A DNA stretch of 64,000 bases from Paenibacillus hemerocallicola. GTDB taxonomy: Bacteria; Bacillota; Bacilli; Paenibacillales; NBRC-103111. Location of the stretch: the NCBI RefSeq assembly GCF_006265175.1, contig NZ_VDCQ01000060.1, forward strand, positions 1 to 64,000. Reading direction: 5' to 3'. The translations under genes were made by a program, and so were the position numbers. The notes beneath the pieces are model-generated. The model searched no databases. It saw only the letters and a program-made list of their open reading frames with translations, and was not told the origin of the DNA. Shown here piece after piece: positions 26,952-36,591 of this stretch (position 1 is the stretch's first letter; each line of letters starts with the position of its first letter).

Positions 26952-28601
26952 TCAATCCGCCTTGTTCTCCGATCCGGCGGCCGCTTCTGAGAATGTGACG
27001 ATGTCCGGGGACGATTCGAGATCCCCTTCCTGCTCCTGTCCGTTGCGGTAAGCCCACCAGCGTACGCGTATCGTGCGCGCTTCGGAAATTTGCCGGAGCT
27101 TGATGCCGATCCGGAACGTTCCCTTCTGCGGATACGAGACGACGCCGAGCTGATACCCCGGCAGCACCGATTCGAATTCGCTTCCCGTGAAAACGTCCGC
27201 CGCTCCGAAGTACGACCTCTGACCGCTGCTCAACATGTCCGAGATCGCATCATGCGTCCGTTCCTCCAGGCTCGTCATGATCAGAACGTTGCCTGTTCCG
27301 AGGCCGTGCTCGATTTCTTGCGATACGAAGCTTTTGACGGCTTTGCCGAAAGAGAGCGCCGATTTCGAAAATGGCGATACCGGGATGTCGGCCCATCCGG
27401 ACTGGATATCCGCCGCTCCGGCGATCGGGGATGTCCGCTCGGCCGACTGGTCGTACGATTTCTTCTCCGTCTCGGAGACGGCAATCGTTTCCTTGGCGGC
27501 AGGAGCCGGCTGCTCGGGTGCCGCCGGAATGCTCCGGCGCCGTTTGGCTTCGGTGAGCGCCAGCCGGTGCGACGCGGTGGCGTTGTATACGTACTCCCCG
27601 AACGGCACCTGATCGACCCGTTCGATGACGTACGTCGGACCCATTTGCAGCAGTCCGATTTTCGCCAAATAGAGGCAAGGGTCTGACGGGGAATCCAATG
27701 ACGCTTCGAGCGGCTGCTTCAGGAAATCGTCCATCAATTGCTCCTGCACGGGTGCGGAAATAATATGCACCGCAGCCGTGTCCTTGGACACGGAATCGAG
27801 CTGTTTGTCGCCTACGCGCAAAACGGCCGAACCGGACTTTACGCCGACAAGCGCTTTGCCCGAACCGACTCCGTCCGCGCGAAGCGCTATTTGAAACTCG
27901 TACTCCGTCTCTTGGCTGTCCTGCGGCTCGATGAAACGGACGGTACGGCCTTCGATCGCCTCCGCGCGATTCGTTGCCAGTTCGTATTGCAGCTCGATTT
28001 TGCCGATTTGCAGCGACTTCTCGATACGGATCGTGGCGAGAAAAGTCTGACCCGAATTCACATATTTCGGCGTTATTTGCAGGATGCGGACGTTGGCATC
28101 CTGGTACAGCACGACGGTCTGCTCCGTCAAATCGCTCATCGGAAACGACGACGGATCGGGAGCCTCCTCGCGGATAAAGAGCCGGTAGCTTTCCAGCACC
28201 CGGTTGTACTCGCTAACTTCGTCCGATCGGACGGAGGAATTGGCGATCGAATGTACGGGCTCCTTGCCCTTTTCGTCGTACGCGATGCATAAATAAACAT
28301 TTTTGGCATACTCGTTGTTCGTAAACCCGTCCATCATCGACAGCTTCAGCGTAACCGGGGCGGGTACTACGATTTCGCGGCCGAGCGCGTCGATCGCCGC
28401 ACCCATTTCCACCGACACGGACTTGTCGTCGACCGCAATGACCTGCAGTCCCGTAATTACGCCGGCGCCGAACAGCAGCCGGTTCATCATGCGCCGCTTG
28501 TCGTTGAAATATTTTTGTTCCGATTCGAAGTCGCGCACCGTCAAGAGTTTGCCGTAAAAATACCGGTTCCGTTCGAACGGGTAATACCGCGATTTTTTCA
28601 T
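26952..28601 (-). CDS. eCIS-associated protein with FYGKLLTVRDF N-terminus (unknown function)
   Basis: 549 aa. It begins YYPFERNRYFYGKLLTVRDF and then a beta-rich region (about 40-130). The N-terminal sequence type recurs, to my recollection, in proteins at the end of eCIS baseplate operons, but I know no experimentally assigned role. The middle is predicted beta structure and linker, with a Pro/Ala-rich segment at about 355-375; the C-terminal part (about 430-549) may be another beta domain. It is last in the core operon, 24 bases after the gpI-like gene, so a baseplate-periphery or fibre-adapter role is plausible but unproven. Confidence 0.6.
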   Translation of the reverse strand: MKKSRYYPFERNRYFYGKLLTVRDFESEQKYFNDKRRMMNRLLFGAGVITGLQVIAVDDKSVSVEMGAAIDALGREIVVPAPVTLKLSMMDGFTNNEYAKNVYLCIAYDEKGKEPVHSIANSSVRSDEVSEYNRVLESYRLFIREEAPDPSSFPMSDLTEQTVVLYQDANVRILQITPKYVNSGQTFLATIRIEKSLQIGKIELQYELATNRAEAIEGRTVRFIEPQDSQETEYEFQIALRADGVGSGKALVGVKSGSAVLRVGDKQLDSVSKDTAAVHIISAPVQEQLMDDFLKQPLEASLDSPSDPCLYLAKIGLLQMGPTYVIERVDQVPFGEYVYNATASHRLALTEAKRRRSIPAAPEQPAPAAKETIAVSETEKKSYDQSAERTSPIAGAADIQSGWADIPVSPFSKSALSFGKAVKSFVSQEIEHGLGTGNVLIMTSLEERTHDAISDMLSSGQRSYFGAADVFTGSEFESVLPGYQLGVVSYPQKGTFRIGIKLRQISEARTIRVRWWAYRNGQEQEGDLESSPDIVTFSEAAAGSENKAD

Positions 28602-28625
28602 GAGGTTTTCCCTTCCCTTCGGTTC

Positions 28626-30731
28626 TTATTCCAGTTCCGAATCGAGCTCCAGACGGGTATGAATGTCCATCCGCTTGTCGCGGTCCGGATCGATCAATAC
28701 CGTATGGTGAGGCATCGACGATTGCTGGTCCAACGTGAGCAAGGTCGGCTCCGAGAGTACCGTATTGATGCCCAGATACGTGTGCATATCGGCATGCATC
28801 CACGGCTGCAGAACGATCAGCTTGCCGTCCGCGTAGGCCGGCTTCTGATCCGCGATAATCGCCTCGACAATCAGCCGCTGCTTGTCGGACCGCACGCACT
28901 CGGGAGGCAGCATGACGCAGAAACCGTAAGGATTGTCGCCATACAGCCGATTGAACATTTGCCGCATTTCGGACGTTTCCTGCATCGCTTTGAGCTGATG
29001 ATGCTCGACGATATGCGGCTCTACGCCGGTGTATATTTGCAGCAAGCGCGCCAATCCCCTTCGCGTCCCGCGCAATCGATACAGCTCGGGAGCTTGCTTC
29101 ATCAGCGTTCGCAGCTTGCCCTCGTCCCAGCCGTCCGCGATATCCAGCGCCAGCCAACCGCCGAGCCATTTCAAATACGGGCCTGACACCGCATCGGGAT
29201 CGAAATTGGAGCTGACCGTATCGATTTTCTGTTCCATTTCCTCGATAAACGTGCCGAACATGGCAAGAAACCGTTCCAAAAATGCGGTTCCGTCCGGATC
29301 CTCCTGATAAATCGGAGGCAAATGAACGATCGGCGACTGCCTGGGAAACCACATGCGCAATCTGTGAATGACCGGGGCGCTTCTGTCGCTGCCCGCCAGC
29401 TCGATGCGGAAACGCAAATATCTGCCTTTGGCGTTCATCAGCAGCGCATCCCTCGGATTGACGATCGGCTCGGACCACAGGTGACGGCTGGCTGTCCATT
29501 TTCGCGTGAGCGGAATGTCCGGGTCGGCGAAGTAATCGGAGTAATCGACGACGCTGCCATCCAGCACGCCGAACTTCTCGTCCGTCGCAAAGTAAGAGAT
29601 GCGGATTTGCGTTTCCTCGGGAATTGCCGCGAGCAGCTCGACCTTGTGCCACTCCGTCTCATCCTCCGCGCTGTCTAGCTCGGCCGAAACGTACCAGGCC
29701 TCCGGCAGCCCGGTGTCCGCCATCGTCATCGTCCGCGTCTGCAGGTCGAGCAGCGTTATCGTGCCTTTCTCCAAATCGAGCGCGTACATCCGGTCTATGC
29801 CGTCGTGCAAGAGCTTGTCGGCTCTCGAGCGGTAGCCGGATACGACCGTCAGAAACTCTCCGCGCTCCGAATATTTTAAAATAAACCGTTCGTCTTGGGC
29901 GGATTCGCCGCGGCCCGAATCCCCGATATACAGCCCCCGCGCCGAATCGACCGTCAGACCGGCAAAGGTCCCTTCCCGGTCAACCGCAAATTCGTCACGG
30001 ACCGAGCCGTCCTTCCGGAACACGACCGCATTCTTGGCGTCCGCGTCCAACAGTACGGGCTCCCCGCTGCCGGCGATCGCGAGGAAAAAACGATTCCGCA
30101 GCGCTTCTATCGGGGCGGACTGCTCCAATCTGAGCGGTTCGTGCTCATACAGCTGTACCGCTTCGCCTGATGCATTCCATTGCAGAACCGCGATTCGTCC
30201 GCCTGCCGGAATATCCGGGCCCCCGGAGGCTTCCGGCCGAACGTCCAACGGAACGGCCGTATACAAATTCCGGTTGTCGTCGACCGCTACCGCAAGAGGG
30301 AACAGCTCCAGTCCTCCCCACTCTTGCACAGCCCAAAGGAGCTGGCCGTTAGACGGAGACACGGAAACGATCCTCCTTTCGCCGACCGTATCGACGATGT
30401 AGAGAGAATCTCCTTCGGCCGCAAGCATCGAATGGTTCGAAAACAACCGGTGGCCCGGAGAATACAACGGCTCCGTATGCCGGTTTTCGTAATCGTGCAC
30501 CCACAAGGAAGCTTTCGCATCCAATACGTACAGCTTGCTCCCGGGACCGACGGCGAAGTCGGTAACGGCATCCGCGCCGTCGATTTCGCCCGCTTGCACG
30601 GTCCGGTATACCGAATATTTCTCCGTCCGTTCGATCGATACGCCTTCTTGGCGGATGTTCAGGTTCGCCGCCGTTCCGGCTCCCCAGTCCGACGGTTTGT
30701 TGAATGAGAAAAACCGTGCCGTTCGCCGCAT
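28626..30731 (-). CDS. gpI-like baseplate/tail protein with propeller-like N-terminal domain
   Basis: 701 aa. The C-terminal part (about 470-640) carries the phage tail protein I-type signature of eCIS proteins: PPIYQEDPDGTAFLERFLAM, YLKWLGGWLALDI, LYRLRGTRRGLARLLQIYTG. The N-terminal 340 residues are unlike P2 gpI: repeated AVDDNRNLYTA, LTVDSARGLYIGDSG, DGIDRMYALDLEKG units suggest a beta-propeller (NHL-like). In contractile particles gpI joins wedge and tail fibre, so the propeller may be a receptor- or fibre-binding add-on. It follows the second J-type gene by 35 bases. Confidence 0.82.
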   Translation of the reverse strand: MRRTARFFSFNKPSDWGAGTAANLNIRQEGVSIERTEKYSVYRTVQAGEIDGADAVTDFAVGPGSKLYVLDAKASLWVHDYENRHTEPLYSPGHRLFSNHSMLAAEGDSLYIVDTVGERRIVSVSPSNGQLLWAVQEWGGLELFPLAVAVDDNRNLYTAVPLDVRPEASGGPDIPAGGRIAVLQWNASGEAVQLYEHEPLRLEQSAPIEALRNRFFLAIAGSGEPVLLDADAKNAVVFRKDGSVRDEFAVDREGTFAGLTVDSARGLYIGDSGRGESAQDERFILKYSERGEFLTVVSGYRSRADKLLHDGIDRMYALDLEKGTITLLDLQTRTMTMADTGLPEAWYVSAELDSAEDETEWHKVELLAAIPEETQIRISYFATDEKFGVLDGSVVDYSDYFADPDIPLTRKWTASRHLWSEPIVNPRDALLMNAKGRYLRFRIELAGSDRSAPVIHRLRMWFPRQSPIVHLPPIYQEDPDGTAFLERFLAMFGTFIEEMEQKIDTVSSNFDPDAVSGPYLKWLGGWLALDIADGWDEGKLRTLMKQAPELYRLRGTRRGLARLLQIYTGVEPHIVEHHQLKAMQETSEMRQMFNRLYGDNPYGFCVMLPPECVRSDKQRLIVEAIIADQKPAYADGKLIVLQPWMHADMHTYLGINTVLSEPTLLTLDQQSSMPHHTVLIDPDRDKRMDIHTRLELDSELE

Positions 30732-30766
30732 AAAGTCCCTCCTGTCCGCAGTTTGGTGCTGTGCCG

Positions 30767-33010
30767 CTACAAATCCGTTACGCCGATCAGCTCGACCTCA
30801 TGCTCGCCCGAGTAGACGAGCCCATAGGGCGGCAAATGAATGTCTCCGCCACCGTCTTTCCGAACCGAAGGCCCTTCCGCATCAATCCACAAATCCTGCA
30901 CATATACGACGCCCTTCAACCGGCTGATCGCCCCGTAAATATCGCCCTTGTGCACCGATCTGCCGAACCTCCAGCCTTCGCCGTCGCCATGGCCCATCGG
31001 ACGAAGCAGCCGCTTCAATACGGCAGCTATGATAGAGGCGTCATCCTTATGCGACGGCTCTACCACGACGACCGCGTGAACGGTTACTTTGATATAGGCC
31101 GCCGAAATGACGTGCAGCTCGGTGGACAACAGCCGGTGCCGCTCGAGATGCCGGCGTACGTTTTCCAGAAAAGCGGGGCCCGCTTTCGGCCGATCCCGCT
31201 CGCTGTAGGGCACGACGACGACCGTCATCTGCGCCGGCGCCTTCTCCCGCGGGTAGTCCCTCAATCCGGGCTTATATTGCGGAATCGCTTTTACGCGGGC
31301 GACCCGCAATCCGGGCGTATCGCTCGCGATCGCTTCGTAGTCCTCCGCGGTCACCGCGCGGGTCGGCGCGTTCAGCTCCTGCTGCACGCGCAGCTTCGCT
31401 TCCTCCAGCGACTCTTCCTCGTCGCCTCCGGACGCCGCCGCCGGATTCGCTACGGATATCCCTTCCCATTCGGGCGCGAACTCCGCAAAAGCGTTGATCA
31501 TTTCCTTCTTGACGTTGCCCCGGACGCCGCCCCCCGTCTGCAGAGAGACGAACCGGATGTTGGGGATGCCGCATTTCGCGGGAATGGCGCCCTGCTCGTT
31601 ATTGCCGAACCGGATCAACCCTTCCGACCGGTCATACGTATAATGGCGGTCCGTCGACCTCGAGTTGTCGAAATCGTCCACGAGCTCCCAATCTTCCCAC
31701 ATCCATTCATCAGCTGCGGAGTCCCGTACGGCGACTTGAAGCCCCATTCCGGATCTGCGGAACGTACCGGATCTGGAGATGTCGAATTCCTGCTCCGGTA
31801 GTCCGTTGCTTGTACCGACCCATAAGCGATCTTCCTTTGCCGGATCCCAGGCAATCAGTCTGACCGTATGCTCCCTTGCCGGCATGACCCCATGTTCGCC
31901 ATCGCCGAAACGCAGCTTGACAGATTTCGCGGAAGGGTCCCGCTCCAGCTCGTAGCAGCGATCTCCGGGACCGCAATCCTCCAACAGCCTAGTCGTCCGC
32001 TTCCACTCGCGCCAGCGTCCCTTATCGTCCATGACCTGAACGGATACATTTCCCGTATAGGCCAAGTGCCCGATCGTCTCGCATGCAAAGTCCGCTTCGC
32101 CGGTCGGCCTGAACGGCACGCTTTCGCAAACCGTTTGCCGCTGCACCGCCCGGACCGCGTTAATGCACAAGCTCTCGAGCTTCGGGGACAGCTCGTATCC
32201 TTCCTGCTCCAGCGTACAGCTTAGCCAGTATCGCTTCTTGTCGTCGGCGGGGTACATGGACAGCGGCTTCATCCGATCATGAAGCCGGAATACGATCTCT
32301 CCGGTTTGCGACAAATGGGCGGTCGTATCCATAACCGTCGTAATCGGCATCCAACCGTCTCCATCGTCGCCTGTCGCAAATTTCCACGAAACCGATGACG
32401 GTGCAACCATCGGCTGCTCTTCCTCCGTTCCGACGCCGCCCCGGCCGATCGGCACGGGATAACGATCCGACAATCGGATCGACAGCACGATATCGGTATC
32501 GACCGGCAGCTCGCGGTCAAAGCCGACGAACAGCCTGCTGCCCGCACTCGCATCCGGTCCGAAAGCGTAAAACGCGATCCCCGATTTCAGGTTCGACGTG
32601 AAATCTCCGACCGCCGTATCGGTACGGACGATGACTTTGTCCAGCACTGCGGGAACGAACCGGAGCGTTTCATCCGTCTCGAATGTCTGGTCGTAAGCTC
32701 GAAGCGGCGTCCCCCGCGGAATCGTAAGCGGGATCGGCGCGCCGGCAAAGGAGACGACGACCGAGGCGGAACTTTCGTCGCGGGGTCTGACGCCCAGCAG
32801 CTTGAGAAACTTGCGCTCGTTGTTGGCCGTAATCCGGTTTAAATAATATTGCTGCATCTCCGTCATCCATGTCAAAAGCTCAAGCATGGTCATGCCGGGG
32901 TCGTGGGCGTTCTCGTCCGTCCATTGCGGAAACAGCTTCGGAATCGCCTTACGGGCTTCTTGCAGCATTTGCTCGTATAACCGATCGTCCAAATTCGGCA
33001 GCGGCAGCAC
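30767..33010 (-). CDS. J-type baseplate assembly protein 2
   Basis: 747 aa. The N-terminus (LPNLDDRLYEQMLQEARK, then WTDENAHDPGMTMLELLTWM) is typical of the eCIS 'putative baseplate assembly protein' family, which is related to phage P2 gpJ. The segment LRFGDGEHGVMP and the region ITAEDYEA-like (RAVTAEDYEAIASDTPGLRVARVKAIP, positions about 545-571) are the conserved J features. It forms the baseplate wedge with gp25 and gpI. It is followed by the gpI-like gene and preceded by another, larger J-type gene with 23 bases between. Confidence 0.88.
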   Translation of the reverse strand: MLPLPNLDDRLYEQMLQEARKAIPKLFPQWTDENAHDPGMTMLELLTWMTEMQQYYLNRITANNERKFLKLLGVRPRDESSASVVVSFAGAPIPLTIPRGTPLRAYDQTFETDETLRFVPAVLDKVIVRTDTAVGDFTSNLKSGIAFYAFGPDASAGSRLFVGFDRELPVDTDIVLSIRLSDRYPVPIGRGGVGTEEEQPMVAPSSVSWKFATGDDGDGWMPITTVMDTTAHLSQTGEIVFRLHDRMKPLSMYPADDKKRYWLSCTLEQEGYELSPKLESLCINAVRAVQRQTVCESVPFRPTGEADFACETIGHLAYTGNVSVQVMDDKGRWREWKRTTRLLEDCGPGDRCYELERDPSAKSVKLRFGDGEHGVMPAREHTVRLIAWDPAKEDRLWVGTSNGLPEQEFDISRSGTFRRSGMGLQVAVRDSAADEWMWEDWELVDDFDNSRSTDRHYTYDRSEGLIRFGNNEQGAIPAKCGIPNIRFVSLQTGGGVRGNVKKEMINAFAEFAPEWEGISVANPAAASGGDEEESLEEAKLRVQQELNAPTRAVTAEDYEAIASDTPGLRVARVKAIPQYKPGLRDYPREKAPAQMTVVVVPYSERDRPKAGPAFLENVRRHLERHRLLSTELHVISAAYIKVTVHAVVVVEPSHKDDASIIAAVLKRLLRPMGHGDGEGWRFGRSVHKGDIYGAISRLKGVVYVQDLWIDAEGPSVRKDGGGDIHLPPYGLVYSGEHEVELIGVTDL

Positions 33011-33033
33011 TTCTTTTCACCTCTTTATTACGG

Positions 33034-36000
33034 CTATACAGCGTGTACGGATACTTTATGCTTGCCGCTTACGATGACTCCGTGGGGAATGTTGAGCGGC
33101 CGACTGCCGTCTATTTCGATCCGGCGGTCGTCTTCCAGCAAATAGACGGACATGTACAGCTTTTCCACGAATGAAATCGTACGGATCGTTTTCAACAGCG
33201 CATAGAAAACGGACGGATGGATCGTCTGGCCGATCTCCCAGCCTTTGCCGTCGAAGTTGCCCGTCAGCGGATCGAGAAACCGTTCCAGCCTTTGGAGCGC
33301 GGCAAGCTCCGTCGGCAGTACTTCGTCGAATTGCTCGACCGCGACTACCGCGGCAATCGAGATTTCGAGAAAGACCGGAGGTACGACGCGTATTTGCTCC
33401 GGCCAGGCGACTAGACTCGAGGCGCGCTGAAGCAAGTAGGACTCCACTTTTTTGCGAAGCTCGCCGAACGCCGGCAGGCCGGCCCGGCCTTCCTTCGGGA
33501 GAACGACGATCGTCATCGAAGCGGGGGCCGCCTCCATGAACGCGTTCCGGTTGGCCATGCATTTCACTTTGGCGATATTCGGGTAAGCTTCCCTGGCAAG
33601 CCATTCGAAGTCTTCGGCCGTCACCGCCCTGCCGCGATGCTTCAGCAGCTGCGGTCCGCGACGGACGGCGGATTCCATCGATTCCGGATCGCACCCGCCG
33701 GCAGCCGGCTCGACGTTCGTCACTCCGCCGACGAAAGCGATCGAGTTTTGCAAATTCTTGATCGTTCCGGCTTCCGTATTGCCTTGCCTCCCGAGCGTAA
33801 CCCGATAAGACACTCTAATTTTCTCGAGCCCGTCCTTCGGCGGCTCCATTCCGTATATTCCGTCGCCGAACCGGAGCTTGCCGAGCGTCCGGTCGATCGT
33901 ATAATGACGAGCTTTGGCCGAAGAGTCGGCCAAATTCGGCGCCTCCGACCAACGTACCCAGACGCGCTGGATTTGACCGTCGCTATCCCGGACCGCTTCG
34001 AACAAAGGATCGCCCAGCTCTTCGAACGATGTCAAATCCTCCTCCGACACTCTGCCCGTTTCGTCCACCCATACTTCTTCCGATACGACGTTCCTTCTCG
34101 TAAGCGAATAGACGCCCTCGTCCAGCTCCCTGCTCTCCGGATATTCCGTTGGCACGGATTCCTGCTGGATAGCCTGCACCGTATTAAGAAACAGCCCGTT
34201 CAGCCTGGGGGCAGCCTCCTGGCCGTTCAAATCGTCGTATCGGTCGTCCCGGTTGACCGCGCGTATCCAATAGCCTCTGGAGCCAAAGACCGTGTCCTCC
34301 GCAAAATCGGCCGGTCCGGCAAACTGGATCGTACCGCTCTCGGTCAATCCCTTCGTTCCGTCGATGACTTTCAGAGCAGCCCATTCCGAACGACTGCCCG
34401 ATCCGGACGACGTCCGCAAATATTCCCATTCGAGCCACGGCGAAACTTCACCCTTCAGCCGCTGCGGCACGATCGAGGCGTATATCGAGATCGGCCCGCG
34501 CACGGGCGGCGCGTCGAAGCCGATATGCAGCGTCGGATGATCGACACCGAGCGGCACGAACGGTTCGAAGCCGCCCAATCCCGAACGGCTGTGCAGAGTC
34601 TTATCCTCGAACACCGTATTGTTGAGCGTTAGGCACCGCTCCAAACCGTATACCCGTTCGTCGAAGCCGTAGGTGACCTTGACGTTCTCCAGCCAGGGAG
34701 ATAAGTAGATCGGCAAGGGCGCATAGGCGTTCTCGATCTGCAAAATGCGTCCGCGAATCCAGAAGTTGTCATGCCCGTTCACATAGACGGAGTCCATATC
34801 GTTCGGGCAGCGAAATGCGATCGTTTTCCGTGCGCCTTCCACCGACGGGTGATAAAACAGCTTCTCCGCATCCTTGCCCGCATTCAGCCGCACCCAGGCA
34901 TTCCCGTTCCAATATTCCCATGCCACATGGGTAATCGAGACGATCGGCACTTTGGATTTCTCGAATTGCGACTTCTTCATAATCATCTTCCAGTCGATCT
35001 GCTTATCCGGTTCGGGCATGAACCGGTTCTCGACCGCCTTCAGCGTGAAGTCGAGGCGAACCCAGCCGTCCCTTTTGGTAAGAGCTTCTCGGCTCGCCAT
35101 ATAAAACGTGCCGTACTGCACGAACTGGTCCCCGAACGGATAAAACCCGGCGGGATCGGTCTGGATGTCGTTATAGAACATCAAATCCGGATCCAAGCCG
35201 CCCCGGTTCAAGCTATCGTCGTAGTCGGTCTTGATCGCGATCCGATCCAGCGCCAGCCCCCCGTCGGCGAGCGATTTTCGGCCGGGAATATGAGGGGTCA
35301 GTTGGCACCGGATCCACCGGCTGGCGACTCCGTTCAGCTCCCTTTCGGCGATTTCCCCCGGCTCCGACTTCGTGAGCACGATCCGGTTATTGCGTGCCGT
35401 TACCGTATCGAACGGTCGCCAGCCGCCGTCGGGAGTTGCATACGACCATTCCGTCAAGGAGCTGTCCGTCAATTGATTGCACATGCCTGTCTCGTCATAT
35501 CGTCGTGAGGAATTGCCGATCTCCACTTCGATGATCGCCGTTTCGTATACGGTCAGCATGGAGGCATGGGCCAAGTACAGCGCATGCTCTTGCAGATTGG
35601 GCTCGCCCTTCAGCCGGAACAGCGGCGTCGGCTCCGCCTTGCCTATCGTCGGATCCGTCATAAGCCGCTGGGGAATGCGGACAATGCTATCGTGCGTCTT
35701 GCTCGACAAATAAGCCGAATGCCACCGGGAAGGCGTAAGAAGCACGGTCCGGTCCGTCTCGTAAGGAATATCTCCGTCCGGTCCGACGGCATTGATCCGC
35801 GTGCCGGACATGATCAAAACCGGCTCCCTCGTTCCTTCGTTCAACGAAAAGGTGACATAGCTGACGGAAGGCCGCGCCGGCAGCAGCGATACGTCGAACA
35901 TGTTCAGGAAGGCGACGAGGTTTTTGGCAGGAACCCGGTTCAACCTTTTGACATTCTCGTGGTACATGTCCGCGAACAGCAAAAACAATGCCGTACCCGG

Positions 36001-36111
36001 ATCGGGATCGTCCGGAGTAAATCTCCATTCCGGCGTATAATAAGGCGCCAGCTCCTTCATCCGGGCAATAAGATCCGCCCTTGTGCGGGTATCAAGCTGC
36101 GGAGGGTTCAC
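33034..36111 (-). CDS. J-type baseplate assembly protein 1 (large)
   Basis: 1025 aa from a GTG at 36111 with GAGGAGG 7 bases upstream. Family features: YTPEWRFTPDDPDPGTALFL near the N-terminus, LRFGDGIYGMEPP (about 745) and GRAVTAEDFEWLAREAYPNI (about 830). It resembles the Afp11-like large wedge protein, with an inserted beta-rich middle (about 200-680) not present in the smaller J protein. Two J-type genes side by side are usual for eCIS clusters. The gp25 gene lies 59 bases upstream; a possible 18-codon frame in that gap is probably just leader sequence. Confidence 0.88.
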   Translation of the reverse strand: MNPPQLDTRTRADLIARMKELAPYYTPEWRFTPDDPDPGTALFLLFADMYHENVKRLNRVPAKNLVAFLNMFDVSLLPARPSVSYVTFSLNEGTREPVLIMSGTRINAVGPDGDIPYETDRTVLLTPSRWHSAYLSSKTHDSIVRIPQRLMTDPTIGKAEPTPLFRLKGEPNLQEHALYLAHASMLTVYETAIIEVEIGNSSRRYDETGMCNQLTDSSLTEWSYATPDGGWRPFDTVTARNNRIVLTKSEPGEIAERELNGVASRWIRCQLTPHIPGRKSLADGGLALDRIAIKTDYDDSLNRGGLDPDLMFYNDIQTDPAGFYPFGDQFVQYGTFYMASREALTKRDGWVRLDFTLKAVENRFMPEPDKQIDWKMIMKKSQFEKSKVPIVSITHVAWEYWNGNAWVRLNAGKDAEKLFYHPSVEGARKTIAFRCPNDMDSVYVNGHDNFWIRGRILQIENAYAPLPIYLSPWLENVKVTYGFDERVYGLERCLTLNNTVFEDKTLHSRSGLGGFEPFVPLGVDHPTLHIGFDAPPVRGPISIYASIVPQRLKGEVSPWLEWEYLRTSSGSGSRSEWAALKVIDGTKGLTESGTIQFAGPADFAEDTVFGSRGYWIRAVNRDDRYDDLNGQEAAPRLNGLFLNTVQAIQQESVPTEYPESRELDEGVYSLTRRNVVSEEVWVDETGRVSEEDLTSFEELGDPLFEAVRDSDGQIQRVWVRWSEAPNLADSSAKARHYTIDRTLGKLRFGDGIYGMEPPKDGLEKIRVSYRVTLGRQGNTEAGTIKNLQNSIAFVGGVTNVEPAAGGCDPESMESAVRRGPQLLKHRGRAVTAEDFEWLAREAYPNIAKVKCMANRNAFMEAAPASMTIVVLPKEGRAGLPAFGELRKKVESYLLQRASSLVAWPEQIRVVPPVFLEISIAAVVAVEQFDEVLPTELAALQRLERFLDPLTGNFDGKGWEIGQTIHPSVFYALLKTIRTISFVEKLYMSVYLLEDDRRIEIDGSRPLNIPHGVIVSGKHKVSVHAV

Positions 36112-36170
36112 TGTTCCACCTCCTCTCCGTCTTTATCGTTCGACATGGCGTCCGGCTCCTTCATTCGCGG

Positions 36171-36572
36171 TCAGTTCGTTCCTTCGTACAAGTAGAACGG
36201 ATATACCTGGTTGAACAGGTTGTTGGTCGTCCGGACCAAATATTGGATCCGGATTTGCACCTTGCCCGGATCGGTCCGGTCCGGAATGGCGTTGACTTCC
36301 ACTTCCTCCACCCGCGGCTCCCAGATGCGAATCGCCTCGACGATGCTGCCTTCCAGCATGCGAAGCGTCGTATCGTCCGTCGTCCCGAACACGAATTCCC
36401 TCATGTCGCATCCGAAGCCAGGCCTCATGACCCGCTCCCCTTTGGACGTGCCGAGGATGATCCGGATCGATTCGGCGATATCTTCCTCGTATTCGGACAT
36501 TCGGATGCGGCCGGTCGCCGGATCGACCTGTACCGGGAATTTCCAGCCCCGTCCCAAAAATTCGCTGGACAT
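36171..36572 (-). CDS. gp25-like baseplate wedge protein
   Basis: 133 aa. Conserved gp25/GPW features: GWKFPVQVDPATGRIRMSEY near the N-terminus, then IRIILGTSKGERVMRPGFGC, the most conserved part of this family, including the EPR motif later (WEPRVEEVEV). gp25 binds the inner baseplate and helps trigger sheath contraction. Length fits the family. It lies between the spike gene and the large J gene, the standard order. Confidence 0.93.
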   Translation of the reverse strand: MSSEFLGRGWKFPVQVDPATGRIRMSEYEEDIAESIRIILGTSKGERVMRPGFGCDMREFVFGTTDDTTLRMLEGSIVEAIRIWEPRVEEVEVNAIPDRTDPGKVQIRIQYLVRTTNNLFNQVYPFYLYEGTN

Positions 36573-36591
36573 TCGCGTTCGACTCCCCTGC

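Noticed and set aside
36111-36170. 18-codon frame between gp25 and the large J gene
   Set aside because: Too short; its sequence is mostly the ribosome site region of the J gene.
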